NCBI GenBank assembly: GCA_900552245.1
Contig: URYY01000006.1
Coordinates: forward strand, 1-34,804
Length of the DNA: 34,804 nucleotides
Direction: 5' to 3'
Source of the DNA: an uncultured Opitutales bacterium
GTDB lineage: Bacteria; Verrucomicrobiota; Verrucomicrobiia; Opitutales; Intestinicryptomonadaceae
Part shown: positions 1 to 8,483 of the stretch, one piece after another
Layout: every line of letters begins with the position of its first letter
Position numbering within the stretch: the stretch's first letter is position 1
Made by a program: the position numbers and the translations under genes
The notes under the pieces: generated by a model
The model's input: only the letters and a program-made list of their open reading frames with translations
Databases searched by the model: none
Told to the model about the DNA's origin: nothing

Positions 1-439
1 CCCTTTGTCCTATTAACTAACATTTTTTTGTGAAAGTCAACCGTTTATTTTTTTATTTGGTAAATTATTTACCGATTCATATACCTAAAATATGGGTTGC
101 CGACATATGCTTTAAATTTGAATAAAAATGCTAAATTATTAGTTTAAGTTTTTTTAAAAGTTCCGATTTCCTTTGTAAAAGTATTAAAAATAATATGAAT
201 GTGGAAGCTTTAATATATTGTAATTCTTTTTTGCAATATTATTATATTTCTGAAAAAACTCCACATTTTCACAAAAAATTACTTGACTATAAATTTTATG
301 TTAGCAATCTCTTATTAATTTTTAAAAATTTTCTATTGGCGGATAATGTGAGGTTTGAAAATTTATTTCTATCTTGTTTTATATTGTCCGACCGATAGGA
401 GGAGTCAATTATCTAACCAATAAAAAAGGAAACAATAGT
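1..439. other. AT-rich intergenic leader, no gene seen
   Basis: This stretch is markedly more AT-rich than the rest of the window, with many runs of T and A. The only sizeable open frame (195-398 on the plus strand, 67 codons) has low-complexity content rich in Phe, Leu and Tyr, no ribosome binding site and no recognisable domain, so I do not call it. A TTGACT hexamer at 283-288 has no good -10 partner. The 3' end must carry the promoter of the small regulator at 440. Confidence 0.5.
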
Positions 440-637
440 ATGGCACGTAAAAAAGGATCCGGGAAAACGATCGGAATGACGCAAATATCAATAAGTTTGC
501 CCCAGACGTTAGTCGAACAAATTGATAAAATGGCAGAAAGCGATAATCGCAACCGCTCGAATTTTATCGCGAATACGCTCCAAAACCTCGCCCGCGAGTT
601 TGCGAATGTAGCGGAACCTAAAAAAACTATAAAATAG
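440..637 (+). CDS. Ribbon-helix-helix (CopG/Arc-type) DNA-binding protein
   Basis: This is a 65-residue basic protein. Residues about 13-20 (MTQISISL) form the expected beta-strand that enters the DNA major groove as a dimeric ribbon. Helix 1 is about 21-33 (PQTLVEQIDKMAE) and helix 2 about 39-54, opening with the usual RS-N-FI turn (RSNFIANTLQNL). The N-terminus (ARKKGSGK) is lysine-rich. The start at 440 is chosen because AAGGA at 426-430 lies 9 nt upstream; the open frame extends further upstream but without support. The gene stands alone and is followed by a perfect terminator hairpin. Such proteins are usually autoregulators or antitoxins, but no toxin gene adjoins, so a free-standing regulator is more likely. 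The target is unknown. Confidence 0.8.
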   Translation: MARKKGSGKTIGMTQISISLPQTLVEQIDKMAESDNRNRSNFIANTLQNLAREFANVAEPKKTIK

Positions 638-661
638 GTCATATTTATCGCTTCTTATTTG

Positions 662-696
662 AAAACCGCCATATTTTATGGCGGTTTTGTTTTTTG
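662..696 (+). terminator. Rho-independent terminator of the RHH gene
   Basis: A perfect 11-bp stem (AAAACCGCCAT at 662-672, ATGGCGGTTTT at 678-688) with a 5-nt loop is followed by a T-rich run. It lies 25 nt after the stop codon of the regulator gene. The A-rich left arm could also let it work on the other strand. Confidence 0.9.
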
Positions 697-995
697 ATGG
701 GGTTTTTTTACGGTAAAGAAATTTTTGTATGCCGGTCGGTGTTTTTTTGTCCGCCAGTGGGTGTTTCGTTTGAGAATTTTTTCGATTTTTTGTCAGTTAT
801 CGGTCCCATTGCAAATTTTTAGGGGGTTTCAATCGTTTGCGCCGCCCTCTATGGGGTGTTTAAAATTTTTAGGATGCCCAAATCGCCATTTTTTCTCTAA
901 TATTATAAATATACCGCAACTTTTGCCATTTAGAAAAAACAATGGGGGAACGGTGTATTTTACTATTGCTTATATGAATGTTGGGAATTTTTTTC

Positions 996-1024
996 TTGCA
1001 TAAGAAATCTGAGACGGGTTTAAT
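996..1024 (+). promoter_or_regulatory. Probable sigma-70 promoter of yajC-secDF-icd
   Basis: TTGCAT at 996-1001 and TTTAAT at 1019-1024 are separated by exactly 17 bp. Transcription would begin near 1031, only about 13 nt before the first in-frame ATG at 1044. This fits the absence of an SD sequence there. Confidence 0.55.
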
Positions 1025-1043
1025 TCAAATTTTAATAACTATT

Positions 1044-1394
1044 ATGCTTATGGATTACATATCGACTATTTTCGCACAAGCTGCCGCCGCTCCCGCAGAA
1101 GCTCCGCAGGGAGGCGGAACATCAATGCTTCTGTTTATAGTGCTAATGTTTGCGGCAATGTATTTTCTAATGATTGCCCCGCAGCGCAAAAAACAAAAGG
1201 CGCATGCAAAAATGATTTCCGAGCTGAAAACTGGCGACGAGGTCATGACTATTGGAGGAGCTTGCGGCACCATAGCAAACGTCAAGGAAAAGACTTTTGT
1301 TGTGAAGTTTGCGGACGGCGTTAAGATAGAGTTTATAAAGTCCGCAATATCTGAAAAAGTATCCGGGGATTCCGACAATTCCCAAAAGAAATAA
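1044..1394 (+). CDS. yajC: Preprotein translocase subunit YajC
   Basis: This is a single-pass inner-membrane accessory subunit of the Sec holotranslocon (SecYEG-SecDF-YajC-YidC). It is 116 residues, normal for the family. A short N-terminal segment rich in Ala and Pro precedes one membrane span (about residues 31-48, SMLLFIVLMFAAMYFLMI). Then comes the family hallmark APQRKKQKAH and a small cytoplasmic domain with the conserved LKTGDEVMTIGGACGTI. The start could be 1044 or the ATG two codons later at 1050; neither has an SD, and the predicted transcript start just upstream excludes the longer open frame. It is followed 67 nt later by secDF, the canonical neighbour. The usual tgt gene is not upstream; an unrelated regulator is there instead. 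Confidence 0.93.
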   Translation: MLMDYISTIFAQAAAAPAEAPQGGGTSMLLFIVLMFAAMYFLMIAPQRKKQKAHAKMISELKTGDEVMTIGGACGTIANVKEKTFVVKFADGVKIEFIKSAISEKVSGDSDNSQKK

Positions 1395-1461
1395 TTGATT
1401 TAATGCGCGCCGCGATTCGAGCGTCGCGCCTTTGTTTATTTATATAATAGTAAGGAAAAAT

Positions 1462-4071
1462 ATGTCCGCAATCAACCGTAGCATCTTGTGGAAACTCATA
1501 ATAACGGCTCTCGTCGTAATTTGGGCGGTATCGGCTATGATACCGTTCTCGGATACGCCGTTTGAAACATATATACAAACCCGCGCGACGGCGAACCAAG
1601 AAGAATTCGCGAAAATTCTTAAAGCCGCCGAAGCCCGCGTTGACAAACTTGCCGCCAAAAACGACAAATCTAAGTCGCCGACACTTTATATCGCACTCCG
1701 CGACTACGCCGACGCCGAAAATATCGACCTTTACAAATATTTTCCGGACGTCAACGTATCCGACATTCTCAACCTAAAAAAGCGCAACGACATATTGTTG
1801 AAAGAGCTTTACCGCCAGAGCAAGGGAATGCTCAAAAAGGGACTCGACTTGCAGGGCGGCGTGTCGTTCACGCTCGAAATCGACGATTCCAATTTGGATA
1901 AAGACCAGTACTCGCGCGAAGGGCAACTCAAAGACGTCCTGTCGGTCATGAACAACCGCGTAAACGGCTTGGGCGTGACTGAGCCCTCGATAAGAGTCAT
2001 AGGTTCAAACGCCGTTGAAGTTCAGATGCCGGGTGCGTCTTTGAAGGACGACCCCGAGGGCATTGACGCCTTGTCGCGCCCCGCAAAATTGGAATTTAGG
2101 CTCGCCCACCGCTCAATACAGCCATCGAGCATAAACGCTCCGCGCAGCGAGTGGCCCATAGGCTATGAGCTTTTGACGGAAGAAGTCGAGCGCGATGGAA
2201 AGGTTATTGAAGTTCCCCTTTACATTAAAAAGCGCGCCGAGGCGGGCGGCGATATCATAAGCCGCTCGGGGGTTCAGATGGACGACGCAGGCAACTATTC
2301 GGTAAGCATGGAGTTTACCTCCGAGGGCTCAAAGCGCTTTGGGGAAATAACAGCCTCCATTTTAAATGAGGACGCCAAGTACGCGGGTTCTGCAAACGAG
2401 TATGAGAGAAAGCAGCTTCTTGCGATAGTTCTGGACGGAAAACTCATGAGCGCTCCCAGAATTATAAGCGTAATTACGGACCGTGGTTCGATAACGGGAA
2501 ACTTCAACCAGCGCGAGGCTTTGGAGCTTGCAAACGCACTCAATAACCCCTTGCAAGTTGGATTAACCCGCACATCCATAAGCGAAATAGGTCCGTCTAT
2601 GGCGGAGGATGCCCAAAATGCTGCGTACTTTGCGGCTGCGGTTGGATCGGGTTTAGTGTTTTTATTTATGGTTATCTATTACAGAGGTTTGGGATTCTTG
2701 GCGATGATAACCGTTTTTGCAAATGTTTTGATTGTTCTTGGCGTCTTGGCTTCGTTTGGAGCTACGATGACGTTGCCGGGGATAGCGGCTTTGGTTTTGA
2801 CGGTCGGTATGGCGGTTGATGCGAACATCCTAATATTTGAAAGAATGAGGGAGGAGCTAAATATAGGGAAATCCGCATGGAACGCCCTTCAGGCGGGCTA
2901 CGAAAAGGCTTTTTCAACAATAGTGGATGCTAATTTAACGACCCTTTTGACGGCGATAATACTTTGGAAGTTGGGTACGGGACCTGTAAAGGGGTTCGGG
3001 GTTACTTTGGCCGTAGGCATCGTCGCCACATTATTTTGCGCTTTGGTGTTCAGCCGCGCCCTCTTGGAAATTGCCGTATCGCGCGGCCTTTTCAAAAATT
3101 CCTTAAGTTTCTCTCTCATAAAGGATTCAAACATAGACTTTATGAGGTATTTTAAACGGGCTTTTGCAGTTTCGTGGACTTTGATTATATTGGGTATTGT
3201 CGTCATATATATGCGCGGGGATAAGTGTGTTGGCATAGACTTTACCGGCGGAGAGGCGTCAACTTTGTCCTTTGCAAAGCAGATTCCCATCGGCGATATA
3301 ACTTCCATATCCGAAGGCGGCGACAATCTTGGCGAGATTCAGGCGGCTTACAAAAAGGATATTTCCACAGGAAGCGAAGTGTTAATGGTTCAGACCGAGA
3401 CGGGGAAGGGAAGTTTGGTTGTAGATGCCCTGCAAAAGACTTATCCCGATGCGGATTTCAAGCTTGTGGGGCGCGAGAGTATAGGTGCGACCGTGAGCCG
3501 AGAAATAACAGTTAACGCGTTTGTATCCGTGGCTCTTGCTATGTTGGGAATGTTGCTATACGTGGCGTTCAGATTTGAAATAGGCTTTGGTGTAGGCGCC
3601 GTTGGCGCCTTGCTACACGACATATTGATGACAATTGGCTTGTACATCATGCTGGGCATTTTTGGCTTCGGTTCGGGACAGTTCTCGTCTCCTATGATTG
3701 CGGCGATATTGATGACCGTGGGCTATTCAATTAACGATAAAATAGTCGTATTTGACCGCATTCGAGAGGAATTGCCGTTGAATCCCGCGATGTCTCTTTA
3801 CGATGTTATAAAAAAGTCTATAAATAAGACGCTTTCCAGAACTCTTTTGACAAGCTCGACGACTTTTTTCGCGGCAATAGCTCTCTTCATTTTTGGAACT
3901 GGTATCATAAAGGACTTTTCCCTAATTTTTCTTTTGGGGATTTTAATAGGAACTTTTTCTTCAATTTTTATAGCAAGCCCGATATTTTATTGGTGGCACG
4001 GGGGTAAGAGAAAGAGCGTTGAAGAGCGCGAGGCCGAAATTAAGCACGATTGGGAAGAGAGCCACTCTTAG
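1462..4071 (+). CDS. secDF: Fused protein-export membrane protein SecD-SecF
   Basis: This RND-type subunit uses the proton gradient to pull exported proteins through SecYEG from the periplasmic side. At 869 residues it is a head-to-tail SecD+SecF fusion. The order is: N-terminal membrane span (about 8-28); SecD signature [10 protein letters not shown] (127-136); the P1 periplasmic domain; a SecD membrane block with [18 protein letters not shown] (about 447-464); a SecF half opening with GIDFTGG (591-597); then a second membrane block with [20 protein letters not shown] (about 753-772). Both halves keep the D-x-N/D-x-I-V/I-F-(E/D)-R-(M/I)-R-E-E motif that lines the proton path. AAGGA at 1452-1456 supports this ATG over an upstream in-frame one. 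It sits between yajC and icd (22-nt gap), probably as one transcript. Confidence 0.97.
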   Translation: MSAINRSILWKLIITALVVIWAVSAMIPFSDTPFETYIQTRATANQEEFAKILKAAEARVDKLAAKNDKSKSPTLYIALRDYADAENIDLYKYFPDVNVSDILNLKKRNDILLKELYRQSKGMLKKGLDLQGGVSFTLEIDDSNLDKDQYSREGQLKDVLSVMNNRVNGLGVTEPSIRVIGSNAVEVQMPGASLKDDPEGIDALSRPAKLEFRLAHRSIQPSSINAPRSEWPIGYELLTEEVERDGKVIEVPLYIKKRAEAGGDIISRSGVQMDDAGNYSVSMEFTSEGSKRFGEITASILNEDAKYAGSANEYERKQLLAIVLDGKLMSAPRIISVITDRGSITGNFNQREALELANALNNPLQVGLTRTSISEIGPSMAEDAQNAAYFAAAVGSGLVFLFMVIYYRGLGFLAMITVFANVLIVLGVLASFGATMTLPGIAALVLTVGMAVDANILIFERMREELNIGKSAWNALQAGYEKAFSTIVDANLTTLLTAIILWKLGTGPVKGFGVTLAVGIVATLFCALVFSRALLEIAVSRGLFKNSLSFSLIKDSNIDFMRYFKRAFAVSWTLIILGIVVIYMRGDKCVGIDFTGGEASTLSFAKQIPIGDITSISEGGDNLGEIQAAYKKDISTGSEVLMVQTETGKGSLVVDALQKTYPDADFKLVGRESIGATVSREITVNAFVSVALAMLGMLLYVAFRFEIGFGVGAVGALLHDILMTIGLYIMLGIFGFGSGQFSSPMIAAILMTVGYSINDKIVVFDRIREELPLNPAMSLYDVIKKSINKTLSRTLLTSSTTFFAAIALFIFGTGIIKDFSLIFLLGILIGTFSSIFIASPIFYWWHGGKRKSVEEREAEIKHDWEESHS

Positions 4072-4093
4072 TATTTTAGAAAGGAATTTTCTT

Positions 4094-5308
4094 ATGGCTG
4101 AAAAAATTAAGATTGTTAACGGCAAACTCAGCGTTCCGGAAAATCCCGTATTGCCCTTTATAGAGGGCGACGGAACTGGGCCGGATATTTGGCGCGCCTC
4201 AAAGAGAGTCTTTGATGCGGCTGTTGAAAAGGCCTACGGGGGCGCCCGCAAAATTGAGTGGCTTGAGGTTTACGCCGGGCAAAAGTCCTTTGATAAATTT
4301 GGCACTTGGCTACCGGCCGAGACACTCGAAACGTTTAGGGAGTACTTGGTTGGCATTAAGGGGCCTCTAACAACTCCGATAGGCGGCGGTATACGCTCGT
4401 TAAATGTCGCCTTGAGGCAGGAGTTGGACTTGTATGTTTGCCAGCGTCCGGTCCGCTACTTTAACGGCATCGAAAGCCCCGTAAAGCGCCCCGATTTGGT
4501 CGATATGGTTATATTCCGCGAAAATACGGAAGACATTTATGCGGGTATAGAATTCGAGTACGGTTCAGATGATGTCGAGAAGCTCAAGGCGTTCTTGCAT
4601 CGCGAATTTCCTGAAAAATTCAAGAAGGTGCGTTTCCCGGCCACATGCGGAATCGGCATTAAGCCGGTTTCAAAGGAGGGGACTCAGCGCTTGGTAAGAA
4701 GTGCAATAGAGTATGCTATCGCACAGAATAGAAAGAGCGTAACGCTCGTGCACAAGGGCAACATAATGAAGTTTACCGAAGGCGCCTTCCGCGATTGGGG
4801 CTACGAGGTTGCCCGCAAGGAATTTGGCGCAGAGCCGATAGACGGCGGCCCGTGGTGCAAGCTTCCAAACGGCATAGTCGTAAAGGATAGCATAGCCGAC
4901 GCCTTCCTGCAGCAGATTTTGACCCGCCCTGCAGAGTACGACGTAGTTGCGACATTGAACCTAAATGGCGATTACATCTCCGACGCTCTCGCCGCACAAG
5001 TTGGAGGCATAGGTATAGCTCCGGGAGCCAATATCAACTATTCGACAGGGCACGCAATATTTGAAGCCACGCACGGCACGGCTCCTAAGTACGCAAATCT
5101 CGACAAGGTAAATCCTGGCTCTCTGATTTTGTCGGGCGAGATGATGTTTAGGTACATGGGCTGGAAGGAAGCCGCAGATCTCTTGATAAAGGGCCTTGAG
5201 GGCGCTATATCCGCAAAGACTGTGACTTACGATTTGGCGCGCCTAATCCCAAATTCAAAGGAGCTAAAGTGCTCGGAATTTGCGGACGCGATAATTGCCA
5301 ATATGTAA
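4094..5308 (+). CDS. icd: NADP-dependent isocitrate dehydrogenase
   Basis: This cytoplasmic TCA-cycle enzyme oxidatively decarboxylates isocitrate to 2-oxoglutarate with NADPH production. It is 404 residues, close to the roughly 416 of the E. coli type. The substrate loop RSLNVALRQ (101-109) keeps the serine (S102) that corresponds to the AceK-phosphorylated serine of E. coli Icd, plus the isocitrate-binding Asn and Arg. The coenzyme loop HGTAPKYA (327-334) carries the Lys-Tyr pair (K332, Y333) that marks NADP rather than NAD use. The chosen ATG has AAGGAA at 4081-4086, 7 nt upstream; the frame is open further upstream only because it overlaps the end of secDF. Linkage to sec genes is unusual metabolically, and they probably just share a transcript ending at the terminator 5335-5360. 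Confidence 0.97.
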   Translation: MAEKIKIVNGKLSVPENPVLPFIEGDGTGPDIWRASKRVFDAAVEKAYGGARKIEWLEVYAGQKSFDKFGTWLPAETLETFREYLVGIKGPLTTPIGGGIRSLNVALRQELDLYVCQRPVRYFNGIESPVKRPDLVDMVIFRENTEDIYAGIEFEYGSDDVEKLKAFLHREFPEKFKKVRFPATCGIGIKPVSKEGTQRLVRSAIEYAIAQNRKSVTLVHKGNIMKFTEGAFRDWGYEVARKEFGAEPIDGGPWCKLPNGIVVKDSIADAFLQQILTRPAEYDVVATLNLNGDYISDALAAQVGGIGIAPGANINYSTGHAIFEATHGTAPKYANLDKVNPGSLILSGEMMFRYMGWKEAADLLIKGLEGAISAKTVTYDLARLIPNSKELKCSEFADAIIANM

Positions 5309-5334
5309 ATAGGCTTTCAATTCTTTCAATTCGG

Positions 5335-5360
5335 GGCAGGCCAAAGGGCCTGCCTTTTTT
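5335..5360 (+). terminator. Rho-independent terminator after icd
   Basis: GGCAGGCC (5335-5342) pairs perfectly with GGCCTGCC (5347-5354) across a 4-nt AAAG loop and is followed by six Ts. It ends the yajC-secDF-icd unit. Confidence 0.93.
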
Positions 5361-5373
5361 ACATATTTTCTCT

Positions 5374-5397
5374 CCGCAAAATTTTTTTAAATAGAAG
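5374..5397 (+). promoter_or_regulatory. Possible promoter of the prepilin peptidase-recombinase pair
   Basis: CCGCAAAATTTTTTTAAA followed by TAGAAG (5392-5397) resembles the GCAAAA-T-run-TAGAAT elements in front of mrp and fabG, but spacing between the boxes is shorter and the -35 match is poor. It would give a leader of about 100 nt, consistent with the fact that the gene at 5505 has an SD-like AAGGG. Confidence 0.35.
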
Positions 5398-5504
5398 ATT
5401 CTTGCGGCTTGTTTTCCCAGGTTTTGCGATTCAAGCTTTGGCAAAAAATTAGTTTGCTAAAAGAGGTTTGCAAAAGAAAATAATAAATGTTCTTATAAGG
5501 GCAG

Positions 5505-6374
5505 ATGATGAATGACATTCTGGAGGCAAATCGGGAGTTCCCGTGGATATTCGATATTTTTATGTTTCTGTTCGGGGCGTGCATGGGCAGTTTTATGAAT
5601 GTGTGCATATACAGAATCCCGAGCGGCAAAAGCATAGTTCGCCCGGGTTCGCGCTGCAAGTGCGGTGCCCCCATAAAGTGGTATGACAACATTCCGATTT
5701 TAAGCTGGTTTATATTGCGCGGCAAGGCTCGCTGCTGCGGGCAAAAATTTTCATTCCGCTATCCCTTTAACGAGCTTTTGTGCGCTTGCTTATATCTCTA
5801 TTTGTGGCTGAGCTACTCGCCGGCACTTGCGCTGATGTTTTTTCTATCTTTGATGATAGTTGTAAGCTTTATAGACTTTGATACTATGGAGCTTTCGGAC
5901 GTGCTTACGGTGGGCGGATTTTTGGCCGGAGTTTTGGTGTCTGCATTTGTTCCTGAGCTGCATTTGGGAGACTCTTGCTCGGGCAGGCCCTTTGTTGCAA
6001 ATTCGCTTGTGTCTATATCGCTGTCGCTACTTGGGGCCTTTGTTGGAAGCGGAATTTTATTCTGGTTTAGGCTGCTTGCCGAGTACCTCTTTAAGCGCGA
6101 GGCAATGGGCGAGGGCGACGTAGTTTTGATTGGCTGCATAGGTGCCTTTTGCGGTTGGCAGGGGGCGATTTTTGCGATTTTTGGCGGGTCTGTATTGGGG
6201 TCTGTATTGATGGTTCCAATTCTAATTTTTAATAGGCTTTGCTCAAGGCGCGGCGGCTCTTGCGAGATACCCTTTGGCCCGTGGCTTGCCTTGGGTGCGG
6301 CGGTTTACGTCTTGTTTTTAAAGGCGGGAGTTGATTTGTACTTTGCATCGATAATAGAATTATTTTCCCGCTAG
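5505..6374 (+). CDS. Prepilin peptidase (type IV leader peptidase, PilD/GspO family)
   Basis: This inner-membrane GXGD aspartic protease cleaves and usually N-methylates type IV pilins and type II secretion pseudopilins. It has 289 residues and about eight membrane spans. Visible features are GSFMNVCIYRIP (28-39), the cytoplasmic segment WYDNIPILSWFILRG (59-73), and catalytic aspartates D124 (in SFIDFD) and D205 (in AMGEGD). The cysteine motifs are atypical: C51-x-C53 and C77-C78 replace the usual two CxxC pairs. GEGD is followed by VVL rather than the usual K-L. An AAGGG-like SD lies before the tandem ATGATG; the second ATG (5508) is possible. No pilus genes are nearby. The recombinase gene follows after 2 nt, so they are co-transcribed. 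Confidence 0.92.
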   Translation: MMNDILEANREFPWIFDIFMFLFGACMGSFMNVCIYRIPSGKSIVRPGSRCKCGAPIKWYDNIPILSWFILRGKARCCGQKFSFRYPFNELLCACLYLYLWLSYSPALALMFFLSLMIVVSFIDFDTMELSDVLTVGGFLAGVLVSAFVPELHLGDSCSGRPFVANSLVSISLSLLGAFVGSGILFWFRLLAEYLFKREAMGEGDVVLIGCIGAFCGWQGAIFAIFGGSVLGSVLMVPILIFNRLCSRRGGSCEIPFGPWLALGAAVYVLFLKAGVDLYFASIIELFSR

Positions 6375-6376
6375 AG

Positions 6377-7285
6377 ATGTTGGAAAATTGCGACAGGCAG
6401 TTTGACGAATTTATATCGTGGCTTTCAAAGCAGCGCAGGTATTCCAAGTACACTGTTCGCAACTACTCCAATGCGGTCTCAGATTGGATAAATTGGCTTG
6501 GGCAAAGCGACATGTTCGATGGGCAGATAGGCTCTGTTCCGCGCGTCTTTGCAAAGAATTACGCCGCGCACTTGGCGGAAAATTGCGCGCGCACTACGCT
6601 TCACAATAAAATATCGGCGCTTAGAACCTTTCACAAATTTTTAAGAAAGTCAGCTAGCGCTTCTGAAAATCCCTTTTCAAATCTGCCGCTTCCAAAGTTG
6701 AAGAAGGATTTGCCCGTGTTTTTGAGCGAGCTTCAGATGCAGGAGCTTTTGAAGTCGCCATGGGCCCTCTTAAAGGAGGGCAAGATAAGCCGCTTTCAGG
6801 CCTTTTGCGACAGCCTATTTATTGAGCTTTTGTACGGCTCCGGAATGCGAATAAGCGAGCTTTGCAACTTGAAGTTTTCGGATATAGACTTTAAGAGGGC
6901 GATAGCGCGCGTATTGGGAAAGGGCAACAAAGTTAGGTTATGCCCCTTTGGAAAAAGCGCCTTGGAAGTCCTCCAAAAATGGCGGGAGGAATTTAGGGCA
7001 TCTGCAAGCGATGGCGATTTTGTGTTTGTGACGAGCCTTGGCAAGCGCTTCTATCCGCGCCTGGTTCAGCGGCACTTGAAGACCCACCTTATAAATTGCG
7101 GCTTGCCTATAAACGTAACGCCCCACAAACTCCGACACAGCTTTGCAACCCATCTTGCCGACGCCGATATAGATCTGCGAGTGCTTCAGGAGATGCTTGG
7201 ACATGCGAGCCTGTCAACCACGCAAATTTACACCCACCTAGGCACGGCGCATCTTTTAAAGGAGCACTCGAAGCTATTCGACTAA
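6377..7285 (+). CDS. Tyrosine recombinase, XerC/XerD type
   Basis: This site-specific recombinase most likely resolves chromosome dimers at dif together with FtsK. Its 302 residues match housekeeping Xer proteins (about 300) rather than longer integrases. An N-terminal SAM-like core-binding domain (about 8-95) precedes the catalytic domain, where all active-site residues are present: R158 (GSGMRISE), K182 in the GKGNK hairpin, H250 and R253 (TPHKLRHSFATH), H276 (LGHAS) and nucleophile Y285 (IYTH). The ATG lies 2 nt after the prepilin peptidase stop, with no room for a separate promoter. XerC versus XerD cannot be decided from one sequence. No attachment site or cargo is seen, so a mobile-element integrase is unlikely. 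Confidence 0.93.
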   Translation: MLENCDRQFDEFISWLSKQRRYSKYTVRNYSNAVSDWINWLGQSDMFDGQIGSVPRVFAKNYAAHLAENCARTTLHNKISALRTFHKFLRKSASASENPFSNLPLPKLKKDLPVFLSELQMQELLKSPWALLKEGKISRFQAFCDSLFIELLYGSGMRISELCNLKFSDIDFKRAIARVLGKGNKVRLCPFGKSALEVLQKWREEFRASASDGDFVFVTSLGKRFYPRLVQRHLKTHLINCGLPINVTPHKLRHSFATHLADADIDLRVLQEMLGHASLSTTQIYTHLGTAHLLKEHSKLFD

Positions 7286-7310
7286 CTTTCATTGTTTCGC
7301 GCATTTTAAT

Positions 7311-7337
7311 TTGCAAAATTTTTTTTGCGTGTAGAAT
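7311..7337 (+). promoter_or_regulatory. Probable promoter of mrp
   Basis: TTGCAA (7311-7316), a T-rich 15-bp spacer, and TAGAAT (7332-7337). The predicted transcript start is about 7344, only some 7 nt before the ATG at 7351, matching its lack of an SD. The same layout precedes fabG. Confidence 0.5.
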
Positions 7338-7350
7338 TTAATTTAAAATT

Positions 7351-8361
7351 ATGGATAAGGAAAGCGTACTAAAGGTTTTATCAAAAATTTTGTATCCGCC
7401 GTACCAAAAGGACATCGTGACTTTCGGCATGGTAAAGGAAGTCAGGATAGATGGCGACACTCTGGCAGTCGGCATATATACCGGCGTTAAGAAGGATAAG
7501 GACGAACTCATACAGCGCCTTGCTCGCGAGGCTCTTGAGGCGGCGTTTCCAAATGTGCATGCTCATGTCATTATGCTTGAAAATGATCCGGCAGCCGCGG
7601 CCGCGCCAACTCCGAGTGCCGAGACTTTGAAGGACGTTAAGCTAAAAATCGCAGTGGCTTCGGGCAAGGGCGGCGTAGGCAAAAGCACGGTAGCCGTAAA
7701 TCTTGCAAGGGCCTTTGCGCGCATTTTTTCGGATTCAGAAAATGCGAGGGTTGGCCTTATGGATTGCGATGTTCACGGGCCTAGCGCAACAATTTTATTT
7801 GGCGAAGTTCCTCAGCTTCTAAGCGATGGCGAAAAGATATTCCCGCCCGTTACAGACGGAGTTAAAACGATATCTATGGGTATGCTCGTGGACGATTCAC
7901 AGCCGCTAATTTGGCGCGGGCCCATGATAACAAGCGCGATAAAGCAGTTCACAAGCGACGTGGCTTGGGGGGAGCTTGAAATTATGATTTTTGACCTGCC
8001 GCCGGGAACGGGCGATGCGGTTATAAGCGTAGCTCAAACTATTCCATTAAGCGGCGCAATAATCGTCACTACCGCAAACAAGCTCGCGGAAAAAACGGCG
8101 ACTCGCGGAGCAATGATTTTTGAAAAGATGAACGTTAAAATCTTGGGCGTAGTCGAAAATATGGCCTACTTGCAGATGCCCGACGGCTCAAAGAACAGGC
8201 TCTTTGGCGAAAGTTCGGCAAAGGAATGCGCCGACAAGCTGTCAACCGAGCTTCTTTGCGAAATACCGATAGATCCGACTTTGCAGTCCGAGCGTCCCTC
8301 GGAGAGCGCAAGCAAGATATTTGACGATTTGGCTAGAGAAATACTAAAGAGGCTCTCTTAG
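7351..8361 (+). CDS. mrp: Mrp/ApbC-type P-loop ATPase, iron-sulfur cluster carrier
   Basis: This cytoplasmic scaffold/carrier protein of the Mrp/NBP35 family loads [4Fe-4S] clusters onto apoproteins. It has 336 residues. An N-terminal MIP18/DUF59 domain (about 1-78, VLSKILYPPYQKDIVTFGMV) and an Ala/Pro linker (79-90) lead into the ATPase. The deviant Walker A is SGKGGVGKST (104-113), followed by DCDVHGPS (138-145) and the switch DLPPGTGD (215-222). After ENMAY (269-273), where many family members have CxxC for the bridging cluster, this protein reads LQMPDGSKNRLFG with no cysteine. It may therefore bind a cluster differently or not at all. No SD precedes the ATG, in keeping with a very short leader. 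Function by family is secure; the cluster-binding claim is not. Confidence 0.92.
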   Translation: MDKESVLKVLSKILYPPYQKDIVTFGMVKEVRIDGDTLAVGIYTGVKKDKDELIQRLAREALEAAFPNVHAHVIMLENDPAAAAAPTPSAETLKDVKLKIAVASGKGGVGKSTVAVNLARAFARIFSDSENARVGLMDCDVHGPSATILFGEVPQLLSDGEKIFPPVTDGVKTISMGMLVDDSQPLIWRGPMITSAIKQFTSDVAWGELEIMIFDLPPGTGDAVISVAQTIPLSGAIIVTTANKLAEKTATRGAMIFEKMNVKILGVVENMAYLQMPDGSKNRLFGESSAKECADKLSTELLCEIPIDPTLQSERPSESASKIFDDLAREILKRLS

Positions 8362-8442
8362 TTTAGCCGATGTAGTTTTGCAATTAATTGCAACTCACAC
8401 TTGCGCAATCTGCCTTGTTTTTCAAATAGTCTTTTAATTTAT

Positions 8443-8474
8443 AAAAAAAGGAGGGTTTTAGCCCTCCTTTTTTT
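8443..8474. terminator. Bidirectional terminator between convergent genes
   Basis: GGAGGG (8450-8455) pairs with CCCTCC (8462-8467) across a 6-nt loop. It is flanked by seven As on the left and seven Ts on the right, extending the stem and giving a T-tract on either strand. It separates mrp (ending 8361, plus) from the secreted-protein gene (ending 8484, minus). Confidence 0.92.
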
Positions 8475-8483
8475 GCAAATAAA

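Larger units (their letters stand above)
638..1043. other. Intergenic region between the RHH gene and yajC
   Basis: About 400 bases hold the terminator at 662-696 and, at the far end, the probable yajC promoter. An open frame at 725-1003 (92 codons) lacks a ribosome binding site, is rich in Phe and Cys, resembles nothing I know, and runs into the promoter, so it is not called. The segment AAATTTTTAGG occurs twice (about 815 and 865) with no obvious role. Confidence 0.5.

Noticed and set aside
195..398. 67-codon open frame in the AT-rich leader
   Set aside because: Low-complexity composition, no SD and no recognisable motif; typical of chance frames in AT-rich DNA.
725..1003. 92-codon open frame before yajC
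   Set aside because: No ribosome binding site, unusual Phe/Cys-rich content, and it overlaps the likely yajC promoter.
6377..7285. Possible mobile-element integrase
   Set aside because: Size and motifs fit housekeeping Xer; no attachment repeats, tRNA target or cargo genes are nearby, and it is coupled to a core gene.
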